From positions 62,001-126,000 of the forward strand of contig NZ_MUNM01000090.1 of NCBI RefSeq assembly GCF_002286815.1: a stretch of 64,000 bases of DNA. The letters are read 5' to 3'. A program made the translations under genes and the position numbers. Shown piece by piece: positions 25,455 through 34,113 of the stretch; the first letter of the stretch is position 1; each line of letters opens with the position of its first letter. This stretch comes from Pseudomonas sp. PICF141 (GTDB taxonomy: Bacteria > Pseudomonadota > Gammaproteobacteria > Pseudomonadales > Pseudomonadaceae). The notes beneath the pieces were generated by a model. That model searched no databases. It worked only from the letters and a program-made list of their open reading frames with translations, and was not told the origin of the DNA.

Positions 25455-26267
25455 TCAACGCCGTGTAATCACCACCTCCAGGTATTCACTGGGCACCACC
25501 AGCGACCGCTTCCCCGCCCGGTTCAGGCGATTGAGCAGTTCGGTCAGGTCGTTTTCCAGGGCGGTGCCCCCTTCGGGTGGCAGGGTCGCAAATGCCTTGT
25601 GAACCGGGCCATACCAGGTACGGAAGGTATCGATCCAATGCGCGGCCGAGCGATAGCGGAAGTTGAACAACCGCCGCGTCACCTGGAGCTGGAAGTCGCG
25701 CTGATCAAACTGTGAGTGCAACCAGGCTTCGGTGCCCCAGTTCGAAGGGGGTTGCGCGCCTGGCGGTGGTGGCAGGTGGCGGCCCAGAGTCCTGAACACC
25801 TGGCCGATGAAGCCTTCAGGCGTCCAGTTGGCAAGACCGATCCGCCCGCCACGACGGCACACCCGCGCCAGTTCCGCTGCGGCCTTGGGCTGATCGGGGG
25901 TGAACATCACACCAAAGGTCGAAAGCACGGCATCGAAACTGGCGTCCTCGAACGGCAAGTCCTCGGCATCGGCCACCTGAAAAGTCACGTCCAGATGTTC
26001 TGCCCGAGCGCGGTCTTCGCCGCGCTCAAGCAGCTTGGCCACGTAATCGGTGGACGTGACCTTGCAGCCCCGGCGCGCGGCAGCGAGCGTTGCGTTACCG
26101 TTGCCGGCGGCGACATCCAGCACCTGCTCATCACAAAGCAAGTCACAGGCCTCGGCCAGTTGTTCCCCGACAATCTGCAGGGTAGTGCCGATCACGGCGT
26201 AGTCGCCGCTGGCCCACGAGGCCATTTGCCGGTTTTTCAGGGCAGTGAGGTCAATGGGTGTGCTCAT
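25455..26267 (-). CDS. Class I SAM-dependent methyltransferase
   Basis: A 270-residue methyltransferase of the UbiE/Methyltransf_11 type. The SAM site is VLDVAAGNGNATLAAARRGC (about 49-68), followed by the acidic residue in STDYVAKLLERG, then VADAEDLPFEDASFDAVLST and RVCRRGGRIGLANWTPEGF. The C-terminal 100 residues form the substrate cap. The substrate is unknown. The DUF4242 gene lies 36 bases upstream on the same strand, and the two may form a small operon. Confidence 0.85.
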   Translation of the reverse strand: MSTPIDLTALKNRQMASWASGDYAVIGTTLQIVGEQLAEACDLLCDEQVLDVAAGNGNATLAAARRGCKVTSTDYVAKLLERGEDRARAEHLDVTFQVADAEDLPFEDASFDAVLSTFGVMFTPDQPKAAAELARVCRRGGRIGLANWTPEGFIGQVFRTLGRHLPPPPGAQPPSNWGTEAWLHSQFDQRDFQLQVTRRLFNFRYRSAAHWIDTFRTWYGPVHKAFATLPPEGGTALENDLTELLNRLNRAGKRSLVVPSEYLEVVITRR

Positions 26268-26303
26268 GAAATCTGCTCCGTTGCGGGTTGGAACGCGTCC
26301 GGC

Positions 26304-26576
26304 TCACTCCGCCGTGGTGGGATCGATGACGTTCATGACCCGGGACACGCTGTTGATGGGAAATTCACCCTTTTGGGCGTGCTCCCTGATCAGTCCCTCA
26401 TTCGGCGCGATGTACACGCAGTAGATCTTGTCGCCCGTGATGTAGCTCTCCAGCCACTGCACCTCTGGCCCCATCTCGCGCAACACATCGCAGGACTTTT
26501 GCGAAATCGCCTTGAGCTCCTGTTGCGGCAGTGCGCCAGCGCCTGGAAGCTCGCGTTCAATAATGAATTTAGGCAT
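26304..26576 (-). CDS. DUF4242-family small protein
   Basis: A 90-residue protein starting MPKFIIERELPGAGALPQQE, then SYITGDKIYCVYIAPNEGLI and REHAQKGEFPINSVSRVMNV. This is the DUF4242 layout: a ferredoxin-like fold with a conserved His/Glu region that in some relatives binds nickel. No signal peptide. It is probably cotranscribed with the methyltransferase downstream. The function is unknown. Confidence 0.82.
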   Translation of the reverse strand: MPKFIIERELPGAGALPQQELKAISQKSCDVLREMGPEVQWLESYITGDKIYCVYIAPNEGLIREHAQKGEFPINSVSRVMNVIDPTTAE

Positions 26577-26762
26577 GACAACTTCCTTTTCTTGAGGGTG
26601 ATGACAGGGTCGGCAATGATCCTGTCGTCCACAAACTATCGCTCCCGGATACGCCGGCGTCCTGCCAATCGTCCGGAGAATTCACGAAACAGGGGATTCT
26701 CCGATGCGTGGTCGCCATTTGTAACGCCGCCTTGACAGATTGGCTTGCGTGGCCGAAACGGG

Positions 26763-27974
26763 TTAAGCGGCAGGCGGTTTGGCCTCTTCCAGCAATTGCC
26801 GGATCATCTGCTCCTGAGTCTCATACCGTCCCTCGCCAAAATGGGTGTAACGCACCTGCCCCTTGGGGTCGATCAGGTAATGAGCGGGCCAGTACTGGTT
26901 ATTGAAGGCGCGCCAGATCGCGTAGTTGTTGTCGATCGCCACCGGATAGGTGATACCGAGTTTTTTCACCTGATCGCGGACATTGTCGATGATGCGTTCG
27001 TAGCCATATTCCGGGGTGTGCACGCCGATCACCACCAAGCCATCTTTCTCATATTTTTTCGCCCAGTCCTTCACGTAGGGCAAGGTGCGCTGGCAGTTGA
27101 TGCAGTCATAGGTCCAGAAGTCCACCAGCACCACTTTGCCGCGCAGGGAGTCGTTGCTCAGTGCTGGCGAGTTGAGCCATTGGACCGCGCCAGCGAGTGA
27201 CGGCATCGCGCCCTTGGCCGCGTCCAGGGTCGAGTCGGCCTTGACCTTGCTGACGACGTAATCGATGACTTTCGGTACGCTTTCCAGCAGGCGCTGTTCA
27301 ACCGTGGTGACACCTTCGGACGAGGTACTGGCGAGCAACTTGTTGTCGGTGCCAGTGGCGATGACTGCGGCGGCGACCAACACCGCAACGCCCGTACCGC
27401 GCCGCAGCCAACCGGTCAGCGGAATCGACGGTTTCAAGCGATTGACCAGGCCGCGACCGGCGAAGATCAAAGTGCCCAGGGACAACGCGCTGCCCAGGCC
27501 GTACGCCACCAGCAGCAGACTGGTCTGAGCGTTGGCGCCTTGCAGCATGGCGCCGGTGAGAATCACGCCGAGGATCGGCCCGGCACACGGCGCCCAGAGC
27601 AACCCGGTGGCGACGCCGATCATTACCGAACCCGACGGGCCAGACATTTTGCGAGTGTCGGGATCAAGGCGATTGCCCAGCAGCACGAACGGGCGCGCCA
27701 GCCAGCCACCCATGCGGGCAGAGATCAGCGACAGGGCAAACAGCACCATCACGATCAGCGCCACATGACGGCCGGTGTTGCTGGCTTGCACCACCCAATC
27801 ACTGCTGACCACCGCCAGGCTGGAGATCAGGGCGAAGGTCAGGGCCATGCCACCGAGGGTGAGCAGGATGGAAGAACGCGTGCGTTTCGCCCCGGCAAAC
27901 AGAAACGGCACGACCGGCAGGATGCAGGGGCTGAGGACGGTCAAAATACCGCCCAGGAATGCGATGAGAAACAT
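26763..27974 (-). CDS. DipZ-like CcdA-thioredoxin fusion (cytochrome c biogenesis / thiol-disulphide protein)
   Basis: A 403-residue inner-membrane protein. The first half (about 1-230) is a six-helix CcdA/DsbD-type electron carrier with paired cysteines in LSPCILPVVPF and WAPCAGPILG. The second half is a periplasmic thioredoxin-like domain (about 250-400) with the redox pair in TYDCINCQRTLPYVKDW, followed by GVHTPEYGYER and YWPAHYLIDPKG. It should move reducing power from the cytosol to periplasmic thiols. ATG 27974 has an AAGGTGA site; the upstream extension of the frame is not supported. It may share a transcript with the small exported-protein genes upstream. Confidence 0.88.
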   Translation of the reverse strand: MFLIAFLGGILTVLSPCILPVVPFLFAGAKRTRSSILLTLGGMALTFALISSLAVVSSDWVVQASNTGRHVALIVMVLFALSLISARMGGWLARPFVLLGNRLDPDTRKMSGPSGSVMIGVATGLLWAPCAGPILGVILTGAMLQGANAQTSLLLVAYGLGSALSLGTLIFAGRGLVNRLKPSIPLTGWLRRGTGVAVLVAAAVIATGTDNKLLASTSSEGVTTVEQRLLESVPKVIDYVVSKVKADSTLDAAKGAMPSLAGAVQWLNSPALSNDSLRGKVVLVDFWTYDCINCQRTLPYVKDWAKKYEKDGLVVIGVHTPEYGYERIIDNVRDQVKKLGITYPVAIDNNYAIWRAFNNQYWPAHYLIDPKGQVRYTHFGEGRYETQEQMIRQLLEEAKPPAA

Positions 27975-28057
27975 GGGAATCACCTTGAGAATGTGAAGGG
28001 CGATACACCGCAATTCCCACACTGGGACGGAGGGAATTGACAGAACCGGGCCAGGCT

Positions 28058-28279
28058 TCAGCCCTCCAGCTGCTGGCCCTGCGGCGTCCGGCTGTAGCCA
28101 TTTTCGGCAACCAGTTGCCCTTGCGGTGTGCGGCTGGAACCATCCTCGGCCAGCAGCGGCGTCAGTTGGAAGCAGGTGCTGTTGCCACAACTGCTCTGTT
28201 CAACCACAGCGTTGGCATGGGCGACGGCGCCTGCTACGGAGAAGACGATGGCGGTCAAAACGCGGGTAATGTTGTTCAT
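28058..28279 (-). CDS. Small exported protein with a duplicated 13-residue repeat
   Basis: A 73-residue protein: signal peptide (cleavage probably after VAHAN), then CGNST-CF with two cysteines, then two near-identical repeats, LAEDGSSRTPQGQ and VAENGYSRTPQGQ. The ATG at 28279 has a GGAAGAA site. It lies between the DipZ-like and DUF2790 genes on the same strand, close to a divergent two-component system. The family is not recognised with confidence. A role as a periplasmic thiol or metal-responsive peptide is inference from the neighbours only. Confidence 0.7.
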   Translation of the reverse strand: MNNITRVLTAIVFSVAGAVAHANAVVEQSSCGNSTCFQLTPLLAEDGSSRTPQGQLVAENGYSRTPQGQQLEG

Positions 28280-28320
28280 GATGTTCTTCCTGTTGCAAAG
28301 GGGATGGGTAATCGAAAGAC

Positions 28321-28584
28321 TCAGTTGCCTTCGTTGCAGCCGTCAGCGAATTTGCTGTAATCCAGGACCCGGGTTTGGCCTTGGGAATCCAGGTAGGTCA
28401 TCCGGGCATTCACAATCCCGCAGGCAGGTGTGGCGTCCTGTTTCATCGACAGCACTTTCTGGATGTCCAGGTGGGTGCCGTAGGTGTAGGTTTGAGGGGT
28501 GACTTCGGCCTCCGCCCGGGCCGACAAGGTACAAATGTTCAGGGCGGCAAACAGGCAGGCGGCGTACACGGCTTTGGTGTTCAT
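28321..28584 (-). CDS. DUF2790-family exported protein
   Basis: A 87-residue protein. ATG 28584 follows an AGAGGA site and starts a signal peptide ending near LSARA. The mature part has TPQTYTYGTHLDIQKVLSMK, a cysteine in TPACGIVNARMTYLDSQGQT and a final cysteine in FADGCNEGN; this layout is the Pseudomonas DUF2790 family. It is the first gene leftward from the regulatory gap that also drives the response-regulator gene. Function is unknown; DUF2790 genes are often stress- or metal-responsive, which I cannot confirm here. Confidence 0.82.
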   Translation of the reverse strand: MNTKAVYAACLFAALNICTLSARAEAEVTPQTYTYGTHLDIQKVLSMKQDATPACGIVNARMTYLDSQGQTRVLDYSKFADGCNEGN

Positions 28585-28710
28585 GGTGGTTTCCTCTGGG
28601 CTTCCATAGGTCAATCGTTGATTGAGCCGAGGCGGTTGGGTGTGCCTCGATGGAACCTATTTGAAACCCGCGAGGTATCTCGTCTGTGTCTGGAACAGGC
28701 GCGAGTAAAT

Positions 28711-28820
28711 CGCTGTGTATCGACGCCGGCCTGCGATACACAGCGATACAAAACCCCTGAAACCGGCTGTTTTTTTGCATCCCCGTGTATCCGCCCAGAC
28801 GCCAGATACACTGCAATACA
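28711..28820. promoter_or_regulatory. Two copies of a TGTATC-N13-GATACA-N4-(G/A)ATACA operator
   Basis: Copy A has TGTATC at 28716, GATACA at 28735 and GATACA at 28745, embedded in a perfect 12-base inverted repeat (28711-28722 / 28734-28745). Copy B has TGTATC at 28786, GATACA at 28805 and AATACA at 28815. The same spacing (19 and 10 bases between element starts) recurs at 32764-32798. Direct repeats about one helical turn apart suit an OmpR-type regulator, so the response regulator starting at 28889 is the obvious candidate. Most of the 304-base gap is this regulatory DNA. Confidence 0.7.
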
Positions 28821-28888
28821 ATCGACGGCAGGCGAGCGGGCCATGGCTCGATAGACTGCGCGACAACTCCCCTTCAAGAGGCTTCAGC

Positions 28889-29629
28889 ATGGAACACGTC
28901 GATCACATTCTCATCGTGGACGATGACCGCGAGATCCGGGAACTGGTAGGCAATTACCTGAAAAAGAACGGCCTGCGCACCACCGTGGTGGCGGATGGAC
29001 GGCAGATGCGCTCGTTTCTGGAGTCCACGCCGGTGGACCTGATTGTGCTCGACATTATGATGCCGGGGGATGATGGCCTGGTCCTCTGCCGCGAACTTCG
29101 CGCCGGCAAACACAAGGCCACGCCAGTGCTGATGCTCACCGCTCGCAACGATGAAACCGACCGCATCATCGGCCTGGAAATGGGTGCCGACGATTACCTG
29201 GTCAAACCGTTCGCCGCCCGCGAATTGCTCGCCCGCATCAACGCCGTGCTGCGCCGCACGCGGATGCTGCCACCGAACCTGATCATCACCGAAAGCGGTC
29301 GCCTGCTGGCGTTCGGTCGCTGGCGCCTGGACACCTCGGCCCGGCATTTGCTGGATGAGGACGGCACCATGGTCGCCCTCAGCGGCGCGGAGTATCGATT
29401 GCTGCGGGTGTTCCTCGATCACCCTCAGCGGGTGCTCAATCGCGACCAGTTACTCAACCTGACTCAAGGCCGCGATGCCGACCTGTTCGACCGCTCCATC
29501 GATTTGCTGGTGAGCCGCTTGCGTCAGCGTCTGCTGGACGACGCCCGGGAACCGGCCTACATCAAGACCGTTCGCAGTGAAGGCTATGTGTTTTCCCTGC
29601 CGGTGGAAGTGCTCGGTGCGCCGTCATGA
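28889..29629 (+). CDS. OmpR-family response regulator
   Basis: A 246-residue two-component regulator. The receiver domain (about 6-120) has the acidic pair in ILIVDDDRE, the phosphorylated Asp55 in IVLDIMMPGDDG and the conserved Lys in DDYLVKPFAAREL. A winged-helix effector domain follows (about 145-240) with GAEYRLLRVFLDHPQRVLNR and IDLLVSRLRQRL. The start ATG is at 28889. Its stop overlaps the sensor kinase start by 4 bases. Two copies of a spaced GATACA motif lie in its promoter region, suggesting autoregulation. Confidence 0.92.
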   Translation: MEHVDHILIVDDDREIRELVGNYLKKNGLRTTVVADGRQMRSFLESTPVDLIVLDIMMPGDDGLVLCRELRAGKHKATPVLMLTARNDETDRIIGLEMGADDYLVKPFAARELLARINAVLRRTRMLPPNLIITESGRLLAFGRWRLDTSARHLLDEDGTMVALSGAEYRLLRVFLDHPQRVLNRDQLLNLTQGRDADLFDRSIDLLVSRLRQRLLDDAREPAYIKTVRSEGYVFSLPVEVLGAPS

Positions 29630-30933
29630 ACCTTGCGCTGCACTGGCCCCGCACGCTGGCGTCGCGGCTGTCGCTGATTTTTCTGATCGGTCTGATCCTC
29701 GCCCAGGCGCTGTCCTTCGGCGCTCAGTACTATGAGCGTTATCAAAGTGCGAAAAACACCATGCTGGGCAATCTGGAAACCGATGTCTCGACCTCCATCG
29801 CCATCCTCAACCGCTTGCCCGCCGAAGAGCGCCCGAACTGGCTACAGCGTCTGGAACGCACCAACTACGGCTATCTGTTGAATGAAGGCTCGCCGGGCAC
29901 ACCGATCGCGGCCCGCGATGTGCCGATTGCAGTCACCTCGATTCAGTACGCCATCGGCCGTGATTACCCGCTGACCTTTACCGACATCCCCGGCCCGAAA
30001 AAACACTTTCAGGCCCACCTGAAACTCAAGGACGGCAGCCCTGTGACCATTGATGTACGGCCTTCGATGGTGCCGTTGTCGCCGTGGTTGCCGGCGGTGT
30101 TGCTGGGGCAACTGGCGCTGATGATTGCCTGCACCTGGCTGGCGGTGAGAATCGCCATCCGCCCGCTCACCCGCCTCGCCCAAGCGGCGGAAACCCTCGA
30201 CCCCAACACCCACGCCATCCACCTGGATGAAAAAGGCCCCACCGAAGTCGCCTACGCAGCCAGAGCCTTTAATGCAATGCAGGCGCGCATTGCGGCTTAC
30301 CTCAAGGAACGCATGCAACTGTTGGCGGCGATTTCCCACGACCTGCAAACCCCGATCACCCGCATGAAACTGCGCGCCGAATTCATGGAAGACTCCAGCG
30401 AAAAAGACAAACTGTGGCATGACCTCGGCGAGATGGAACACCTGGTTCGCGAAGGCGTGGCCTATGCCCGCAGCATTCATGGTGCCACCGAGGAAAGTCG
30501 CCGCACCGATCTGGATTCATTCCTCGACAGCCTGGTGTTCGATTATCAGGACATGGGCAAAGACGTGCAGCTCGACGGCAAAAGCGCAGCCGTGATCAAC
30601 ACCCGGCCGCATGCGTTGCGTCGGGTGCTGGTGAATCTGATAGACAACGCGCTGAAATTCGCCGGTGCCGCAGAGTTGTGGGTAGAAACGAAGGCTGATG
30701 GCTTGTCAGTGAAGGTGATGGACCGTGGGCCGGGGATTGCCGAAGAGGAATTGGCGCAGGTGATGGAACCGTTCTACCGCGTGGAAAATTCGCGTAACCG
30801 CAGTACGGGAGGGACCGGGTTGGGGTTGGCGATTGCGCAGCAGTTGGCCATTGCGATTGGCGGGTCATTGAAATTGAGCAATCGCGAGGGGGGTGGGTTG
30901 TGTGCGGAGCTCAGGTTGCCGACACCTCACTAA
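29626..30933 (+). CDS. Sensor histidine kinase
   Basis: A 435-residue membrane kinase paired with the preceding regulator. Membrane helices lie at about 13-35 and 153-175, with a periplasmic sensor of about 115 residues between them, then a HAMP linker (RPLTRLAQAAETLDP). The H-box is AAISHDLQTPITRMKLR, the N-box LVNLIDNALKFAG, and the ATP-lid boxes MDRGPGIAEEEL and GGTGLGLAIAQQL. The OmpR/EnvZ class is indicated. The stimulus is unknown; nearby thiol-redox and exported proteins hint at an envelope or metal stress signal. Confidence 0.92.
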   Translation: MNLALHWPRTLASRLSLIFLIGLILAQALSFGAQYYERYQSAKNTMLGNLETDVSTSIAILNRLPAEERPNWLQRLERTNYGYLLNEGSPGTPIAARDVPIAVTSIQYAIGRDYPLTFTDIPGPKKHFQAHLKLKDGSPVTIDVRPSMVPLSPWLPAVLLGQLALMIACTWLAVRIAIRPLTRLAQAAETLDPNTHAIHLDEKGPTEVAYAARAFNAMQARIAAYLKERMQLLAAISHDLQTPITRMKLRAEFMEDSSEKDKLWHDLGEMEHLVREGVAYARSIHGATEESRRTDLDSFLDSLVFDYQDMGKDVQLDGKSAAVINTRPHALRRVLVNLIDNALKFAGAAELWVETKADGLSVKVMDRGPGIAEEELAQVMEPFYRVENSRNRSTGGTGLGLAIAQQLAIAIGGSLKLSNREGGGLCAELRLPTPH

Positions 30934-30942
30934 ACACCACGA

Positions 30943-31023
30943 GTCCCTGTGGGAACGGCCGGCCTATCCAACATTGATGTTGGCTGACACTCCGCCATCG
31001 CGGGCAAGCCCGCTCCCACAGGG
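30943..31023. repeat. REP pair between convergent genes
   Basis: The left TCCCTGTGGGA unit (a diverged copy, GGAACGGCCGGCC) faces the right GCGGGCAAGCCCGCTCCCACA unit. It lies 10 bases after the kinase stop and 30 bases before the convergent DUF2063 stop. Confidence 0.75.
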
Positions 31024-31052
31024 ATATCGGTTTTTTGGGAGATTGTGGGCGG

Positions 31053-31811
31053 TCAGGCGATTATGCCGATCACCCCTTCCCCGTGCATCTGCCGCAATAA
31101 CGCCAACCCGTTGTCGATAAAATCCGGCGCCCCAACCATCTCCGCCTCCACCGCCAATCCGTCCAGCTGCGCTCGGCCATTAAGCTGAGGAAACGCTTCG
31201 ATCCGCTGCAACAACCGCCACGCCAACGGGCTCAGTTCGGAAAACCGTACACCCCAATCCTCGGCCCGATGAACCAACAGTAACGTCGGCTGAACGGGCG
31301 GCGTGTCCGGTCGGTAATCTGGCCCCACCCTCTGCACCGGCCAGCCATACGCCAATGGCCAGGCCAGCGGCGAAACCTGCAACGGTCGATCCAGCAGCAA
31401 TGCGGCATCGCCGGTCGGCAACGGCTCGGCGTCGGATTGTTGCAGTGCCATTTCGACCCATTCGTAATTCGCCAGCTCGACCATGAATGGCGGCCACGGC
31501 CCATCGCTCAACACCTGTGGCTCGGAGGCGAGGAATTCCACAAATTCCTGGGCAACCTCACCGAATTTTGGCGTTTGAGCGCGATAGTCCCTCAGGAAGA
31601 TCCGCACCAATGCACGCCAATGATCATCGCCAAGCACCTTCACCAGCACTGGAAAAGTTCCGCAGAGTAACGACGACAGATTCGAAAACACCAGGTCGCG
31701 ATAAACCTGCGCCCGTGCCACGTCCATCTCCGCGGGCGGCGCACAGTGTTCAGGGTCGCGCAAGTAACGGGTCAATGTGTCTTGCTGCTGATAGAGCGTC
31801 GGCTTAGCCAT
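31053..31811 (-). CDS. DUF2063 protein, partner of MNIO-family peptide-modifying enzyme (HvfC/BufC-like)
   Basis: A 252-residue cytosolic protein. The N-terminal DUF2063 domain (about 5-105) includes [40 protein letters not shown] and FVEFLASEP. The C-terminal half has [16 protein letters not shown], typical of the family. In known systems this protein helps present a precursor peptide to the DUF692 enzyme. It overlaps the DUF692 gene by 8 bases, so they are cotranscribed. No precursor peptide gene is visible between or after them. Confidence 0.87.
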   Translation of the reverse strand: MAKPTLYQQQDTLTRYLRDPEHCAPPAEMDVARAQVYRDLVFSNLSSLLCGTFPVLVKVLGDDHWRALVRIFLRDYRAQTPKFGEVAQEFVEFLASEPQVLSDGPWPPFMVELANYEWVEMALQQSDAEPLPTGDAALLLDRPLQVSPLAWPLAYGWPVQRVGPDYRPDTPPVQPTLLLVHRAEDWGVRFSELSPLAWRLLQRIEAFPQLNGRAQLDGLAVEAEMVGAPDFIDNGLALLRQMHGEGVIGIIA

Positions 31812-32640
31812 GATTCACCTCACCTTGCAGGCGGCGAATGGTCTGTAACTCGCTCACCAGGTCGGAAAATTGGGGAAAGTTGAAATCCCGTTCCAGCAGT
31901 GTCGGTTGCACACCAAACCGCGCGTAGGCCTCGGCCAGCAGCGACCAGACCACCGGTTTGACCGAGGCGCCATGGGTGTCGATCTTCAGCGTGTCGGACT
32001 CATCAAAATGCCCCGCCACATGCAGGGCAACCACCCTCCCCGCGTCGACGCCGGCCAGAAAGGTCTGGGGATCGAAACCGTGATTGATCGAGTTGACGTA
32101 GACATTGTTGACGTCCAGCAACAGGTCGCAATCGGCTTCACGCAACACTGCGTTGATGAAGCTCAGTTCGTCCATGTCCTGTTGTGGCGCGGCGTAGTAG
32201 GAGATGTTTTCCACCGCCAGGCGCCGACCGAGAATGTCCTGTGACTGGCGAATTCGGCCGGCAACGTGATGCACCGCTTCTTCGGTGAACGGCAATGGCA
32301 GCAGATCGTAGAGATGCCCGTCATCGCTGCAGTAGCTCAGGTGTTCGCTGTACAGCGGCACGTTGTGCTGATCGAGGAAAACCCGCACCTCTTGCAGGAA
32401 CCCGACGTCCAGCGGTGCCGGCCCGCCCAACGACAAGGACAAGCCGTGACAGGACAATGGATAACGCTCGGCCAAGGCGCGAAAAGCCGCGCCATGAGCA
32501 CCGCCGATGCCGATCCAGTTTTCCGGCGCGACTTCCAGAAAGTCGAAAGCGCCTACCGGGGCCGCTTGAAGATGCTTCATTAAACCGCGGCGCAAGCCGA
32601 GCCCGACGCTCGTCTTCGCTGATATGAGGGGAGTTTGCAT
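31804..32640 (-). CDS. DUF692 multinuclear non-haem iron oxidase (MNIO) family enzyme (HvfB/BufB-like)
   Basis: A 278-residue TIM-barrel enzyme of the family that oxidises cysteines in ribosomal peptides to make metal-binding groups. Metal ligand motifs are clear: [67 protein letters not shown] and LERDFNFP. The ATG at 32640 has a modest upstream site and a leader of about 120 bases from a spaced TGTATC/GATACA element. The usual precursor (DUF2282-like or Cys-rich) is absent nearby, so its substrate may be encoded elsewhere. Confidence 0.9.
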   Translation of the reverse strand: MQTPLISAKTSVGLGLRRGLMKHLQAAPVGAFDFLEVAPENWIGIGGAHGAAFRALAERYPLSCHGLSLSLGGPAPLDVGFLQEVRVFLDQHNVPLYSEHLSYCSDDGHLYDLLPLPFTEEAVHHVAGRIRQSQDILGRRLAVENISYYAAPQQDMDELSFINAVLREADCDLLLDVNNVYVNSINHGFDPQTFLAGVDAGRVVALHVAGHFDESDTLKIDTHGASVKPVVWSLLAEAYARFGVQPTLLERDFNFPQFSDLVSELQTIRRLQGEVNHG

Positions 32641-32759
32641 GGTGTCGATCTCATCCTGGGATCCGGTCTCCAGCGTCTGAAAACTCAGTGCCAGCCGGCA
32701 ATCCCAGTCAAGCGCCGCGGTGTGTCGGGTGTGTGTTCACAAACGCCGCTCTTCTCAGG

Positions 32760-32798
32760 CCACTGTATCGGACAGGCAGTCAGATACAGTGGGATACA
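32760..32798. promoter_or_regulatory. Third copy of the TGTATC-N13-GATACA-N4-GATACA operator
   Basis: CCACTGTATC (32760-32769) and GATACAGTGG (32783-32792) form a perfect 10-base inverted repeat, and a second GATACA follows at 32793. Element spacing is identical to the two copies upstream of the response regulator at 28716-28820. It lies in the 294-base gap between the divergent DUF692 and methyltransferase genes, so either or both could be controlled by the same regulator. Confidence 0.68.
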
Positions 32799-32934
32799 CG
32801 AACTAGACTTATTGATTACCCCCGCAGGGGGCCAGGACGCCGTTATCGTCCTGTTCATTCCCACGATCACCGCCCAAAGGTGCATGCCTCGACAAACAAT
32901 GCCTCTGGACTCTGATCCTGCTGAAGGAGCACAC

Positions 32935-33984
32935 ATGATGGACGAGGCCAGACTCAATGATTTCATGGGCAAACTGGTGAACGACATGGGTGGCGCGGCG
33001 ATGCTGGCCAACGTCATCCTCGGCGAAGAGCTCGGCCTGTACCGGGCCATGGCCGACAGCCAGCCTGTCACCCCCGAAGCACTCGCCGAAAAGACCGGCT
33101 GCAACACCCGCCTGCTGCGCGAATGGCTCAGCGCCCACGCCGCCTCCGGTTACATGGAACACCGGGACGGCCAGTTCCGCCTGCCTGAAGAGCAAGCCAT
33201 GGCGCTGGCGATCGAAGATTCACCGGTCTATGTGGCCGGCGGTGTCGGCGTGGTTGCCTCGTTTTTCCATGACAAGGACAAACTGGTCAAGGCCATGCGC
33301 GGCAACGGCGCCCTGCCCTGGGGCGATCATCATCCGTGCATGTTCAGCGGCACTGAACGGTTCTTCCGCCCTGGGTACAAAGCGCATCTGGTCAATGAAT
33401 GGCTACCGGCACTTGATGGAGTGGTGGCCAAACTGGAAGCCGGCGCCAAGGTGGCGGACATCGGCTGCGGCCACGGCGCCTCGACCGTGATCATGGCCCA
33501 GGCGTTTCCCAATTCACGGTTCGTCGGTTTCGATTACCACGCGCCTTCGGTCACCGTCGCCACCCAGCGCGCCGAAGAAGGTGGCGTGTCCGGCCGGGCG
33601 CGGTTCTTCCAGGGCACCGCGAAAAGCTATCCGGGCGACGACTATGATCTGGTCTGCTACTTCGACTGCCTGCACGATATGGGCGACCCGGTCGGCGCCG
33701 CAAAACATGCCTATGAATCGCTCAAGCCCGACGGCTCGGTGCTATTGGTAGAGCCGTTCGCCAACGACACGCTCGATGCCAATACCACGCCGGTGGGACG
33801 ACTGTTTTATGCCGCCTCGACCTTTGTCTGCACGCCTAACTCGCTGTCCCAGGAAGTCGGCCTCGGGCTCGGCGCCCAGGCGGGTGAGGCACGGTTGCGC
33901 AAGGTCTTCACCGAAGCGGGGTTCACGCAGTTCCGGCGGGCCACGGAAACGCCGTTCAACCTGATACTGGAGGCGCGTAAGTAA
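32935..33984 (+). CDS. SAM-dependent methyltransferase with N-terminal winged-helix domain
   Basis: A 349-residue protein. ATG 32935 follows GAAGGAG. Residues 1-90 form a winged-helix domain (ALAEKTGCNTRLLREWLSAH) as in O-methyltransferase-like proteins. The SAM domain (about 165-345) contains KVADIGCGHGASTVIMAQAF, FVGFDYHAPSV, DLVCYFDCLHDMGDP and GSVLLVEPFAND. This family is widespread and lacks a firm substrate. It is read divergently from the DUF692 operon across a possible shared operator. Confidence 0.86.
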   Translation: MMDEARLNDFMGKLVNDMGGAAMLANVILGEELGLYRAMADSQPVTPEALAEKTGCNTRLLREWLSAHAASGYMEHRDGQFRLPEEQAMALAIEDSPVYVAGGVGVVASFFHDKDKLVKAMRGNGALPWGDHHPCMFSGTERFFRPGYKAHLVNEWLPALDGVVAKLEAGAKVADIGCGHGASTVIMAQAFPNSRFVGFDYHAPSVTVATQRAEEGGVSGRARFFQGTAKSYPGDDYDLVCYFDCLHDMGDPVGAAKHAYESLKPDGSVLLVEPFANDTLDANTTPVGRLFYAASTFVCTPNSLSQEVGLGLGAQAGEARLRKVFTEAGFTQFRRATETPFNLILEARK

Positions 33985-34002
33985 ACACTGCTGACTGCTG
34001 AT

Positions 34003-34098
34003 CGTAGGAGCTGCCGAAGGCTGCGATCTTTTGATCTTCAGCGATTTCAACATCGCCGAATCAAGATCAAAAGATCGCAGCCTTCGGCAGCTCCTACG
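34003..34098. repeat. REP pair, GATCAAAAGATCGCAG class
   Basis: GTAGGAGCTGCCGAAGGCTG and its inverted copy close a perfect-looking 28-base-armed palindrome, with ATCTTTTGATCTT facing AAGATCAAAAGAT inside. It separates the convergent methyltransferase and dhcR-like genes and could end both transcripts. Confidence 0.85.
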
Positions 34099-34113
34099 GG
34101 GCCGTGTTGGATT

